Shown piece by piece: positions 18,290-27,246 of a stretch of DNA of 64,000 nucleotides; the stretch's first letter is position 1, and each line of letters starts with the position of its first letter. A program made the translations under genes and the position numbers. A model generated the notes under the pieces. That model saw only the letters and a program-made list of their open reading frames with translations, had not been told where the DNA came from and did not search any database. Origin of the DNA: Asticcacaulis solisilvae (GTDB taxonomy: Bacteria > Pseudomonadota > Alphaproteobacteria > Caulobacterales > Caulobacteraceae); NCBI RefSeq assembly GCF_017875235.1, contig NZ_JAGGMI010000012.1:109037-173036 (forward strand). Direction: 5' to 3'.

Positions 18290-18883
18290 ATGGAAGTGAT
18301 TATTGCCTGGGCATCGGCCCATCCGATCCTAGCATGGTCGGTCGCGGGTGTAGCTGCACTCGTCGTGTTGCTGGCGTTGGCTTACGGTATATTCGTCCTG
18401 TGGGTGATATGGGATAATATCGACCGCAGCGGCACGAAGCTGGTTTCCGAAGGCTTCGCAGTCCTCCACGACAAAAACATTGACGAAGTGGCCTTCATTT
18501 GGACCGTGCGCGACTCAGGAAAATTCGCCGCGCGCGATTTGCGTGTCTGGATGAACGTCTCGACAAAACAAAAAGCCGGCCGCACCGCATCGTGGCGTTT
18601 AAACCGAACGGTCGCCGCGCTCGCGCCAGGAGAGCTTATCGACTTCGACATTCGCATTTCACGCAGTGAGCTGACAAGACTATCGCGCGATTTTGACAAG
18701 GGCACCATTACCCTGTGGTCAAACTACTCGTCATCGTCACCACGAAAGCCTCCCAAGCCCTTCGGTGCATCAGGCCCGAACGCGCACTACACCCTCACGG
18801 TGGGCGAGATAGGCGGTGAGGCCTGTGTAACCGTGACCGACTTTACGCCAATCGATCCATACCGGCGCATCTCAAAGGATTAG
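18290..18883 (+). CDS. membrane-anchored protein of unknown function, end of vgrG operon
   Basis: 197 residues, starting 23 bases after tagH behind a GGGGGAG ribosome-binding site. One transmembrane segment (about 13-42, AWSVAGVAALVVLLALAYGIFVLWVIW) lies at the N-terminus with no cleavage site. The rest is probably a compact beta-rich domain: DEVAFIWTVRDSGKFAARDL, LAPGELIDFDIRIS and a C-terminal AHYTLTVGEIG ... CVTVTDFTPIDPYRR. I do not recognise the family. Being last in the vgrG-DUF6931-tagH operon, it could be a TssJ substitute, an anchor for the FHA branch or an immunity protein; none of these is demonstrated. Its coding sequence is somewhat less GC-rich than its neighbours by eye. Confidence 0.75.
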   Translation: MEVIIAWASAHPILAWSVAGVAALVVLLALAYGIFVLWVIWDNIDRSGTKLVSEGFAVLHDKNIDEVAFIWTVRDSGKFAARDLRVWMNVSTKQKAGRTASWRLNRTVAALAPGELIDFDIRISRSELTRLSRDFDKGTITLWSNYSSSSPRKPPKPFGASGPNAHYTLTVGEIGGEACVTVTDFTPIDPYRRISKD

Positions 18884-18901
18884 GCGCCAGACCGGATTGT
18901 T

Positions 18902-18947
18902 CCTCCTCCAGATGCGCAGCATGGGAAGGTGTCATTGCATCAGGAGG
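18902..18947. repeat. imperfect inverted repeat between convergent genes
   Basis: CCTCCT...GATGC (18902-18915, with a 3-base bulge) pairs with GCATCAGGAGG (18937-18947) across a loop of about 21 bases, in the 104-base gap where the vgrG operon and the ppkA operon converge. There is no T-tract on either side, so a terminator function is only possible. Confidence 0.3.
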
Positions 18948-18987
18948 GTCAGCTCCGAAGCTATACCTTTCCACAGCAGCGCGCAGT

Positions 18988-21024
18988 CTAATTCGGCACT
19001 TCATCGACCGTGTTCATCCAGATCATTTCGGTATGCCAGCCCTTGGAGGCAGCGATCTGGTTGAACTGTTGCTCCCATTGCGGCGTGCGCTGGGCGGCCG
19101 GCGGCAGGATGGTCCCGGCCTCGATCGGGCCGGAACCCCGCACGATCAGAATACCCGCCCAGCCGGTTTCGCTCTGGTCCAGCCCCATCTCGTAACGGCC
19201 GCCGCCCAGGTCGGCGATACCATAGCCCTGCCGGAAGCTGGCGTCCTGAAGCTGGCCGAGGCTCTGGATCAGGGCGATGCCGTCGCCGCTGTTCTGCAGG
19301 CCGAACATGGCGAAGTCCTGCGTACCTGGATCGACGCGGAAATTGACGATGGTCTTGGCCATAGGCTTGCCATCGGTCGAATCCGGCGGCACCGACATTT
19401 CCCATTTCACCTGGGGCGAGCCGAGCGTCGTCGTTTCCGATTTTATGGAATTATATTCGGTCAGCAGCGGGCAGGCATCCTGACGGGTCAACGGCGCCAC
19501 GCCATTGGTGTCGAGATTGGCCAGGGTCAGGCCCTTGGCCGCGATCGCATCAGAGACCAGCTTTTGCACGGCGGCGGTATCGCGCGCCACGCCCTTGATC
19601 GACAGGTTGATCCCGGATACGCCGCCGGAAACCGTATCGATATCGAGCCAGGCACACTGCGCCGACGGCAAGGTGGCGTTGATCGTCTGACGCGCCGTGT
19701 CTATGGCCTGGGCGGCGGTCATCTGTGTCTGTGCCGGCGCCTTGTCGCCCTTGCCGCCGAAGATCAGCACCCCGGCAATCGCGATGGCGATGATGCCAGC
19801 AACACCGCCACCGATCATCAGTGTCTTGGGATCGAGCCCCGGCTTGGCGGCGGCCGGCGCACCGGCGGGCCTTGACTGCGGAGGCGGAGGCGTCGCGCTG
19901 CCCTGCTGGACCGGCTGGGTCTTTGCGCCGGTCATGCCGTCGATCATGGCGATGACCTCGTCCATCGAGCGCAGGCGCTCGACCGGATTGGGCTTCAGCA
20001 TGGCGGTCAACAGCGGGCGGATCTCTTCCGGCGCGGTTGACAGGTCCGGCCCTTGGCGGCGCTTGTCGACTGCGTCGACCAGGGTCGCGCCCATGTCGAC
20101 ACCGCGCCCTTGCGCCACCGACAGGATGACAAGGCCAAGGCTATAGAGATCGGTCCATGGACCGACTTCACGGTTGAAGTCGCCCAGCTGTTCCGGCGCG
20201 ACATAGTTGAGCTTGCCGGCGAAGCCGTCGCCGATGATCGTTTTGGACGACGGATCGAGATCCTTGGCGATGCCGAAGTCGATGATCCGAGCCTTCGACA
20301 GCTCACCGTCCTCCAGCAGAATGTTGTCGGGCGAGATGTCGCGGTGGATGGCGCCCAGGCTGTGGGCAACTCTCAACCCGTCGGCCAGGCGGCGCGTCAG
20401 GGCCAGCAGCTGTTGTGCCGTTGGCCGCAGCGACGGCAACGCGTCCTGAAGGTTCTTGCTGTCGACGAATTCAGTGACGATGTAGAGCACGCCCAGTTGC
20501 GGTTCCTGGGCGATGACGCGGTATTGGACCAGAGCCGGATGCGATAGACGGGTGAGCGTCCGCGCCTCCTTCTTGAACATCGCCTGGACGTTCGGATCGG
20601 CCGCCAGCGATGGCAGCATGACCTTGATGGCGACGCGCTCATCCGAGTTGACATTGACGCCTTCGAACACCTCGCCCATACCGCCGCGCGCGATGAAGCG
20701 GCGGACTTCGAAGATGTGGTTCAACACATCGCCGATCTGGATCTGGCCGGCGTCGGCGCGCGGCGCCACCGGCGGGAAATTGGTCATGCGCGGTTCAGAT
20801 GCGGGAGGTGGCGGAGCGGCCACGGGCTCGGCTTGAAGCGCCGGTGCGAACTGCGTCTTGGCGCGCGATTTGCGCGGCTTCTTGGGCTCTTCTGCTTCGG
20901 CGGGCGGCGTCTGGATCGGCATCGGCGCGAAGACCGTCTTCTGCTCTTCGGGCTGCGCCGGTGTTTCGGGCACCATGTCGAACGGCGATTGCGGCTTGCC
21001 GTCCGGTTTGTCCTGTTCACTCAT
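18988..21024 (-). CDS. ppkA: T6SS Ser/Thr protein kinase PpkA
   Basis: 678 residues. A Pro-rich N-terminal tail (1-95) precedes a Hanks-type kinase domain with glycine loop ARGGMGEVFEG (112-122), catalytic Lys134 (VAIKVM), HRDISPDN (Asp229) and DFG (249-251). A Pro-rich hinge leads to a transmembrane helix (about 402-423) and a periplasmic domain of about 250 residues. PpkA phosphorylates Fha/TagH to switch on the T6SS. The periplasmic part does not show the von Willebrand A domain of some PpkA proteins; I do not recognise its fold. The ATG overlaps the pppA stop (ATGA, 21021-21024), so kinase and phosphatase are made together. Confidence 0.93.
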   Translation of the reverse strand: MSEQDKPDGKPQSPFDMVPETPAQPEEQKTVFAPMPIQTPPAEAEEPKKPRKSRAKTQFAPALQAEPVAAPPPPASEPRMTNFPPVAPRADAGQIQIGDVLNHIFEVRRFIARGGMGEVFEGVNVNSDERVAIKVMLPSLAADPNVQAMFKKEARTLTRLSHPALVQYRVIAQEPQLGVLYIVTEFVDSKNLQDALPSLRPTAQQLLALTRRLADGLRVAHSLGAIHRDISPDNILLEDGELSKARIIDFGIAKDLDPSSKTIIGDGFAGKLNYVAPEQLGDFNREVGPWTDLYSLGLVILSVAQGRGVDMGATLVDAVDKRRQGPDLSTAPEEIRPLLTAMLKPNPVERLRSMDEVIAMIDGMTGAKTQPVQQGSATPPPPQSRPAGAPAAAKPGLDPKTLMIGGGVAGIIAIAIAGVLIFGGKGDKAPAQTQMTAAQAIDTARQTINATLPSAQCAWLDIDTVSGGVSGINLSIKGVARDTAAVQKLVSDAIAAKGLTLANLDTNGVAPLTRQDACPLLTEYNSIKSETTTLGSPQVKWEMSVPPDSTDGKPMAKTIVNFRVDPGTQDFAMFGLQNSGDGIALIQSLGQLQDASFRQGYGIADLGGGRYEMGLDQSETGWAGILIVRGSGPIEAGTILPPAAQRTPQWEQQFNQIAASKGWHTEMIWMNTVDEVPN

Positions 21025-21791
21025 TGCGGGCTCCCCCAGTTTTGCGGCGCCAACTGGAGACGGGTAGCCTCAGATGCACGGATCACTATGACCGTGACAT
21101 TATCCTTGGCCTCGTAGCTGAGACAAGCGTCAACGAGCGCGCCCGCGGCATTTTCGAAGGGCGTATGCGTCAGAATGTCGGTGATTTCGGTCTCGCTGAC
21201 CTCGCCATATAACCCGTCGCTGCACAGCAGGAAGACGTCTCCCGCGGTGACGCTGTCGGCTACGGCGTCCAACTCCAGCGCCTCGCCGACGCCGACGGCG
21301 CGCGACAGCATGTGGCCCATGGGATGGCCGACGCTCTGCTCGACCGTCAGATAGCCGCGGTCGATCAGTTCCTGGACACGCGTATGGTCGCGGCTCAGCT
21401 GATGCAGCACGCCGTCGCGCAGCACATAGGCGCGGCTGTCACCGGCCCAGACAACCGCGAAGCGATTGTCACGCATCACACAGGCCACGACCGTCGTGCC
21501 CATGTTTATGCTCTTTTCGCGCGCCTCCGAGAAGATGACGCCATTGGCGCGATGGATGGCCTTGGCGGCCTGATCGACCTGACGGTCGAAATCCATGCCA
21601 TCGGTGACGGTGCCCAGCGCCTCGACGACGACGGCCGAAGCCCATTCACCGCGCTCATGGCCACCCATGCCGTCGGCGACGGCCCATACGCCCACCTGGT
21701 CGCTGCCGAACAGGGCGTCTTCATTGTGCTCGCGCACCTTGCCGGGGTGGGTTTTGGCCGTCCATTCCAGCCTGAGCCGTTCGCCCATCAT
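21021..21791 (-). CDS. pppA: T6SS PP2C-type phosphatase PppA
   Basis: About 256 residues from the ATG at 21791, which overlaps the tagF stop; the next ATG at 21788 is the alternative. PP2C motifs are complete: REHNEDALF, AVADGMGGHERGEW with metal-binding Asp, VVWAGDSRAYVLRDG and LLCSDGLYGEVS. PppA removes the phosphate placed on Fha by PpkA and so resets the T6SS. In some alphaproteobacteria (Agrobacterium, from memory) TagF and PppA are one fused protein; here they are separate but joined by a 4-base overlap. Confidence 0.94.
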   Translation of the reverse strand: MMGERLRLEWTAKTHPGKVREHNEDALFGSDQVGVWAVADGMGGHERGEWASAVVVEALGTVTDGMDFDRQVDQAAKAIHRANGVIFSEAREKSINMGTTVVACVMRDNRFAVVWAGDSRAYVLRDGVLHQLSRDHTRVQELIDRGYLTVEQSVGHPMGHMLSRAVGVGEALELDAVADSVTAGDVFLLCSDGLYGEVSETEITDILTHTPFENAAGALVDACLSYEAKDNVTVIVIRASEATRLQLAPQNWGSPQ

Positions 21792-22294
21792 GACATCTGC
21801 CTCGCCGCTTCGATCATTCGCGTCATCACATCCACCGGCCATTCGCCGTCCACGCGGACGATGACTGTCCGCTCACTGTCTTCCAGCCACCAGCCGGAGG
21901 ACGGCGGCGCGCCTTGCGGCTCAGGCGTCGCCGACAATCGCGCAAAAAGCGCGTCGGCGTCGAGCCCTTCGGCAAAGGCCTGGTAAAGCTGCGCCTCACA
22001 CGCATCGATCCTGAGGCCAGCGTCCTCGCCCGCCATCACGCCGGCCAGAATCGGAAACTGACGGCCGACGCGATCGATCGACGGCGCCAGAACGCCACAC
22101 ACCGCCTCGCCGCCAATGTTTGTAACGAACCGCCAGACCGGCGCTAAGGCATAGAGGTCGTCGAACCCGTCCACCATGGCCGCCGCGCTCAGTGACGCCG
22201 ACAGGAAATCGTCCAGCCGCTCAGTGTCCGCGTCGCTCAAACCCCGCGCGATAAAGTCGCCGTGCGCCGGCAGCTTGCCGAACAGGATCGCCAT
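21788..22294 (-). CDS. tagF: T6SS post-translational repressor TagF
   Basis: About 168 residues from the ATG at 22294 (MAILFGKLPAHGDFIARGLS), the exact conserved start of TagF/ImpM/SciT proteins, 25 bases after tssM; an in-frame upstream extension would overlap tssM and lacks family support. Further family blocks are WRFVTNIGGEAVCGVLAPSID and GRQFPILAGV. TagF holds the T6SS in check independently of, or through, Fha in characterised systems. It overlaps pppA by 4 bases. Confidence 0.94.
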   Translation of the reverse strand: MAILFGKLPAHGDFIARGLSDADTERLDDFLSASLSAAAMVDGFDDLYALAPVWRFVTNIGGEAVCGVLAPSIDRVGRQFPILAGVMAGEDAGLRIDACEAQLYQAFAEGLDADALFARLSATPEPQGAPPSSGWWLEDSERTVIVRVDGEWPVDVMTRMIEAARQMS

Positions 22295-22319
22295 CGGTCT
22301 TTTCCTTACAGCGCCAATC

Positions 22320-25300
22320 TTACAAAGCGGGGGGGCAGCGGAAGGTCCACACCCCGCCACGGCTGAACGGATTGAAGGTCGAGTTGAGCGTGACCTTCAG
22401 CGCCGCCGTCCGGCCGCCCTGGCCGAAGGTGGCGGTGAAAGCATTGCTGCCCGCGTTTTGCTTTGCCGAAGCATCCATCACCCGGAACAGCGCCCATGGC
22501 CCTTCACCGGTGAAGGTCTGGACCTGTTGGCCGCCCTTCAGCAAGGTGACGCGCGCCTCGGGCAGGCCCTGGACCGACCACATGACGGGTTTCGCTTCGG
22601 TGGCGCCGGCCTTGAAGCTGTAGGTGGTGCCGCCGGACGAGAACTCGACCGTGTCGACATCGGGCCCCAGATTGGCCAGCTGCACCTTGAACGAGATGCC
22701 GCCGCTCAGCATATCGCGGATCTGTGCCGCGCGGGCCATTTCGGCGGCGCTCGACGGGTTGAAGCCGGCCGCGATCGGGTTGGCCTCCTGCCAGCGCCAT
22801 ACCGGACCGGCCGTATCGAGCAGGCTCATCAAACGCGTGGTAGCGAAGCCGTCGACCGTGCCGCCGGGTCCGAAGACGCGGATGGCGTCAAGCGTCGAGA
22901 CGTCGATTTTGGAGTTGCCAAAGAACGGGTACTTGTCGGTCGAGGCCATCTGACACTGCGGCAGGACCGACGACGTCCAGGCCTGGGTCACCACGCCTTC
23001 GGCCGCTGACACCTGAGCCGCCGCCCCGCCCTTGACGGCGGCGCCCATAAAGCCTTGTAGACTGGGCGGCGCCACCGCCGCAGCGCCTGCCATGGCCGCA
23101 TTGGCCGTGGCGGTCTGGGCCTGTAGCCCATCGGAACCGGCGGCACCGCCCAGCGACTTGGCCGCCATGACCGCCTGACCGGCGGATTTGACAGCATTCA
23201 TAAAGTCATCGACCGGCGTGCCCGAATAGGCGCGGACCGGCGCGAAGTGGGTTTGGATCAGCTTACCGGCATCGACATTGCCGGCGTCCGACGGCAGGAG
23301 CGCGCCCGCGGTCCCCATCTTGGACTTGAGCGCATCGGCCGCGCCCTGCTTCGCTGTGCTGGTGCCACCCGTAAAGTCGCTGTTCTTGGCGACCTCCAGC
23401 AGCAGTTGCTTGAGCGGCGACGGCGTACGCGTAAAGGCGCCGAATGCCGCCGGATTGTTGAAGAGGTCGGCGGGCTTGGGGGTATTCAGCACCTTTTCCC
23501 AGGCGTCGATATAGTCCTTGGCGTAATGGGCCGCGACGCCCGGCCGGATCTGGCTGAGCTGCGACTTGACGCTGGAGGTCGCAGCATCAGAGCCCAGGAC
23601 CCACATGTCCTTTTCGAGATCGCTCTGCAGCGTCAGCAGCGCCGGCTGATAGACCTTCTCGAAGCCTTGACGCGTGAAGACGTGCGGCACGGTCATGGCC
23701 AGGACCTCTTCACCATTGGTGAAGGCAGGGGCATCGCCCGTCGACAGGATAGCCGAGGCCGTCCAGTCCGGACCGTCCGAGGCCATGGCCTTCTGGCGGA
23801 AGATGGCGTAGGCGCGGTCGGCCAGCGACAGGGCCTGCACCGAGGCGCGCGCCCGGGCAATCAGCTCGGAATCGAGCGGCGCGGTGCGGTTGGGCCACGC
23901 CGCCTGCACATCCTTGTCGGACAGCAGGGCCTGAAGGTGCCCCGACAGACGCTTGCGCAGGTCCTCGCGGTCGGCGCCGGGATAGACTTCGTTTGCCCAG
24001 TCATTCTCGACCCACGACTGGATCGGCTTGGCGTCGATGGCGCCGGGTTTTTGGCCGCCTAGCATTAGATAGGCCTTGAGCGGCTCATAGATGGCGAGCG
24101 GGTCGTTGATATTGGTGCCGATGTAGGTCTCAAGGCGCAGCAACAGGCGCGGCAGCAGTATGCGGCGCAGGCCTTCGCGGTATTCCAGCTCGGCGCGCTG
24201 GCTGTGGCTGCCCTGATAGAGGCCAAAGCCCATGAAGAGCGGCGCCCCGCCCTTTTGTCGCGCCTCATAGCCGCGCGGCAGGGCGCGAAGAGCATCGAGC
24301 ACGGCGGCGGCCTGTTCGAGATCGGCGTCGTTCGGCCCGACCTCGACCATGTCGATACCGAGATCGCGCTCCATCTGAGCCACGGCGGTCGATTGGGTGT
24401 TCAGATTGTTTTGCAGGCCGCGATTCTGAATGAAGCTGACCGTCCACAGGATAAGCAGGATCAGCGACACCGCGCCGATGGCGGCAAAGGCCATCATCAG
24501 CCGGGTACGGATGCGCGCCCGCGCGGCGGGCTCCATCTGGACCAGCCCGGCTTCCGGGAAGATGACTTCGCCGAGCAGGCGGTTGAGGAAGTAGGCCCGG
24601 CCCTGACCCACCGTTTGCGGTTGATCGCTGGCGCCGCCGACACCGGCCAGCAGGCGGTCAATGGGCGCACCGTGCTGGACGCCGCTGGTCAGATAGAAGC
24701 CGCGCAGGGTGCCGACCGGCTCATCACCGGCAACAAAGGCGCCTTCGAGGAAGCGGACGACGCGGGCGCGGATGGCAGAGACCTGCGCCGGGAAGCCGAG
24801 GATCAGGGCGCGGCGTCTCGTGTCGGGCTCGTCGGCCAGGCGCTTGGCCTGGCGGTCGGCGATCGACTGCGCCACCGCGTCAAAGGCCTGCGCCATGTCG
24901 GTGACGGTCGGATTGCCCGAACCGAAGTTGAAGGTCTGGCCGAAGACGGCGCGGCGGCCTTCGACGTCGAGATCGTCGAAATATTCGCCGAAGCCGGCCA
25001 AGAGGTCGGCCTTGGTCAGCAGCACATAGACGGGCACCGACAGTTCCAGCGTGCGGCGGATTTCCGACAGACGGCGGCGCACGGTCGTAGCGTGATGATC
25101 GATCTGCGCCTGGTCGGCGCGGGCGATCTCATCGAGCGGCAGGGCGACCAGTATGCCGTTGACTGGCTGGAGCGGGCGGTTCTTCTTCAGCAATTCCAGG
25201 AAGGCCGTCCAAGCGTTGGCGTCTTTTGCCCCATGCGAATCCTGGCTGGTATAGCGCCCGGCCGTGTCGATCAGCACGGCTTCGTCGGCGAACCAGAAAT

Positions 25301-25763
25301 CGAGATTGCGCGTGCCACCGACGCCCGCCAGGGCCTGTTCGGCGAACGGAAAACGCAGCCCGGAATTGAGCAGGGCCGTCGTCTTGCCGGCGCCCGGCGG
25401 GCCGATAATGACGTACCACGGCCGCGAGTAGAGATAGTCCTGCTTGTTGTTGGCGGCGGTCTTGAAGCTGGCCAGCGCTTCGGTCATGCGCTTGGCCAGT
25501 TCCGCGCCTTCCTGGCTGCCGGTATTTTGGGCCGCCAGTTCCTTGGCAATGGCTTCGGCGGCAGCACGTGCCTTCCGTATACGGAGGAAGGCAAAGACAC
25601 CCCAGACGGCGGCGACGCCGACGAAGAACAGCAGACGCACCCACCAGGGGCGCATGAAGCCCACGAAAATCGGCAGGGCGACACACAGCAGAAGCGCGAC
25701 CAGAACCGTCAGGGTAATGGTCACCGTCCACCAGTTGAGGAGCGCGCGTTTGATCTTATCCAT
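22320..25763 (-). CDS. tssM: T6SS membrane-complex protein TssM (IcmF)
   Basis: 1147 residues, the usual size. Two N-terminal transmembrane helices (about 13-35 and 42-60) and a third at about 425-447 flank a cytoplasmic domain with Walker A GPPGAGKTT (121-129), so an NTP-binding form of TssM. The large C-terminal part is periplasmic and normally contacts TssJ and TssL. The block FWFADEAVLIDTAGRY is typical of the IcmF family. It is followed by tagF after 25 bases and preceded by tssL with a gap of 14. No TssJ gene was found in the window, so the outer-membrane contact of TssM may be made differently here. Confidence 0.96.
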   Translation of the reverse strand: MDKIKRALLNWWTVTITLTVLVALLLCVALPIFVGFMRPWWVRLLFFVGVAAVWGVFAFLRIRKARAAAEAIAKELAAQNTGSQEGAELAKRMTEALASFKTAANNKQDYLYSRPWYVIIGPPGAGKTTALLNSGLRFPFAEQALAGVGGTRNLDFWFADEAVLIDTAGRYTSQDSHGAKDANAWTAFLELLKKNRPLQPVNGILVALPLDEIARADQAQIDHHATTVRRRLSEIRRTLELSVPVYVLLTKADLLAGFGEYFDDLDVEGRRAVFGQTFNFGSGNPTVTDMAQAFDAVAQSIADRQAKRLADEPDTRRRALILGFPAQVSAIRARVVRFLEGAFVAGDEPVGTLRGFYLTSGVQHGAPIDRLLAGVGGASDQPQTVGQGRAYFLNRLLGEVIFPEAGLVQMEPAARARIRTRLMMAFAAIGAVSLILLILWTVSFIQNRGLQNNLNTQSTAVAQMERDLGIDMVEVGPNDADLEQAAAVLDALRALPRGYEARQKGGAPLFMGFGLYQGSHSQRAELEYREGLRRILLPRLLLRLETYIGTNINDPLAIYEPLKAYLMLGGQKPGAIDAKPIQSWVENDWANEVYPGADREDLRKRLSGHLQALLSDKDVQAAWPNRTAPLDSELIARARASVQALSLADRAYAIFRQKAMASDGPDWTASAILSTGDAPAFTNGEEVLAMTVPHVFTRQGFEKVYQPALLTLQSDLEKDMWVLGSDAATSSVKSQLSQIRPGVAAHYAKDYIDAWEKVLNTPKPADLFNNPAAFGAFTRTPSPLKQLLLEVAKNSDFTGGTSTAKQGAADALKSKMGTAGALLPSDAGNVDAGKLIQTHFAPVRAYSGTPVDDFMNAVKSAGQAVMAAKSLGGAAGSDGLQAQTATANAAMAGAAAVAPPSLQGFMGAAVKGGAAAQVSAAEGVVTQAWTSSVLPQCQMASTDKYPFFGNSKIDVSTLDAIRVFGPGGTVDGFATTRLMSLLDTAGPVWRWQEANPIAAGFNPSSAAEMARAAQIRDMLSGGISFKVQLANLGPDVDTVEFSSGGTTYSFKAGATEAKPVMWSVQGLPEARVTLLKGGQQVQTFTGEGPWALFRVMDASAKQNAGSNAFTATFGQGGRTAALKVTLNSTFNPFSRGGVWTFRCPPAL

Positions 25764-25777
25764 TGGTCGCCCCTGAT

Positions 25778-27163
25778 TTAGTCGTTGCGCTGCAGGACGA
25801 TCTCAACCCGGCGGTTGAGCGCCTTGCCGTCCGCTGTAGCGTTGGACGCCACCGGCCGCGTGTCGCCGAAGCCATGCGCGGTCACGCGCGATCCATCCGA
25901 CAGCTTGCCTGCGATGATGTTTTCGACCGTCGCGGCGCGCGCCGACGACAGGGCCATATTGTCCGGGAAGCTGAGCGACGAAATGCGGTCTGAATCCGAA
26001 TGACCTTCGATGGTCACCGGGCCCTTTTCCTTGTCGATCGCCTCGCCGATGCGGACAAATAGCTGGCGTTGCTGGCCGCTGGCCAGTTGGTCCGAGCCCG
26101 ACTGGAAGAGCTGGCCGATCGTGGTGCGCACGCGCACCGTATTGGCGTCCTGATCGACCGTCACCAGGCCCTGGGCAATTTCCGGCGCCAGGAACTGTTC
26201 CAGGCGCTGTTTCTGGCCGCCCGCCGGCGCCGGAGGCGGCGCCACGACCTCGCGCGACAGGCGCAACGGCTCTTCGGGCATAGTGGACTTCAGCGCCTGC
26301 CACGACGGCTGGCCCGTCTGCAGCAGGATAAGACGCAGGATGATGAAGATGAGCATCAGCGCGCCGGCAGCGACCGCGGCCGCCAGGGCGATATGGCTCC
26401 AGAAGCCGACCTTGACCGGCGGAGCGTCCTCGCCCTTCCACTGCGGCACCAGTTCGCGCTGGGACTGCGAACGCGGATGTTCCAGCGCGGCATAGAGGCG
26501 GTTCATGACCTCCTGAAGCCCACGCCGACCGTCCGGCAAGATGCGGAACCGGCCTTCGAAACCCGCCGCCAGACAGGCGTGGAACAGCTCGATCAGGTCG
26601 GTGTTGTCCTGAGGGCGGTTCAGCATGTCGTCGACCAGTTGCCAGAAGCGGTCACCGCCGATGTTTTCCTGGAAGAAGGTCACGACCATCGAGCGGCGCG
26701 CCCATTCGGCGGTGTCATTGCCCTGGCCCGGCAGGTTCTGCGCGATGTCATCGACCGTGCTGCACAGGGCATAGCGCGCGCGCTGATAGGTCTCGTTGGG
26801 CACGGTGCCTGCGATATTGCGGTCGAAGCGCGCAATCGCCGCCGTTACCGCCTTATGAAACTGCGGCAGCGGCGTGCGTGCCCGGCCGGAGCGTAAGCTG
26901 GCGGTCAGGGCTAGCACCGGCCCGGCTTCGGCCATCAAGCGGTTGCGGACAGCGGGCGGGACCGGCGGCTGGGTGATGTCGTCGGCATCCAGCACCGGCA
27001 CGGGCTGCGCCATAGATTGATTTTGCGGCACCTGCGCGAATGGCGAGGCCATGCCTTGCTGTGCGGCCGGCGGCGGGGTCGCGGGCTTGTTCTGGTTCAG
27101 CCCCTGCAAGGGGCTTGGGCGGAAAACCGTCCGGTTGCCGCCGTTTCCATCCTTGTCGTTCAC
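25778..27163 (-). CDS. tssL: T6SS membrane-complex protein TssL with C-terminal OmpA domain
   Basis: 461 residues. The N-terminal 65 residues are Pro/Gln-rich. The DotU domain (about 70-240) has the family pattern YALCSTVDDIAQNLP ... FFQENIGGDRFWQLVDDML ... LIELFHACLAAGFEGRFR. One transmembrane helix (about 257-281) leads to a periplasmic OmpA-like domain (about 340-461: VTIEGHSDSDR, LSSARAATVENII, GFGDTRPVASN, LNRRVEIVLQ). This is a specialised TssL that binds peptidoglycan itself and so replaces TagL. It sits 83 bases after tssK and 14 before tssM. Confidence 0.96.
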   Translation of the reverse strand: MNDKDGNGGNRTVFRPSPLQGLNQNKPATPPPAAQQGMASPFAQVPQNQSMAQPVPVLDADDITQPPVPPAVRNRLMAEAGPVLALTASLRSGRARTPLPQFHKAVTAAIARFDRNIAGTVPNETYQRARYALCSTVDDIAQNLPGQGNDTAEWARRSMVVTFFQENIGGDRFWQLVDDMLNRPQDNTDLIELFHACLAAGFEGRFRILPDGRRGLQEVMNRLYAALEHPRSQSQRELVPQWKGEDAPPVKVGFWSHIALAAAVAAGALMLIFIILRLILLQTGQPSWQALKSTMPEEPLRLSREVVAPPPAPAGGQKQRLEQFLAPEIAQGLVTVDQDANTVRVRTTIGQLFQSGSDQLASGQQRQLFVRIGEAIDKEKGPVTIEGHSDSDRISSLSFPDNMALSSARAATVENIIAGKLSDGSRVTAHGFGDTRPVASNATADGKALNRRVEIVLQRND

Positions 27164-27246
27164 ATTCCGCTCCCCGTCAGATCGAAAGGTCCGGCCTGAC
27201 TAGCACTACAATCTAAATTATGTTTTGCCGCGCAAACGGAATGTCA

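Noticed and set aside
24204..25781. 525-residue plus-strand open frame antisense to tssM
   Set aside because: Shadow of the GC-rich tssM coding sequence, which carries the Walker motif and membrane helices.
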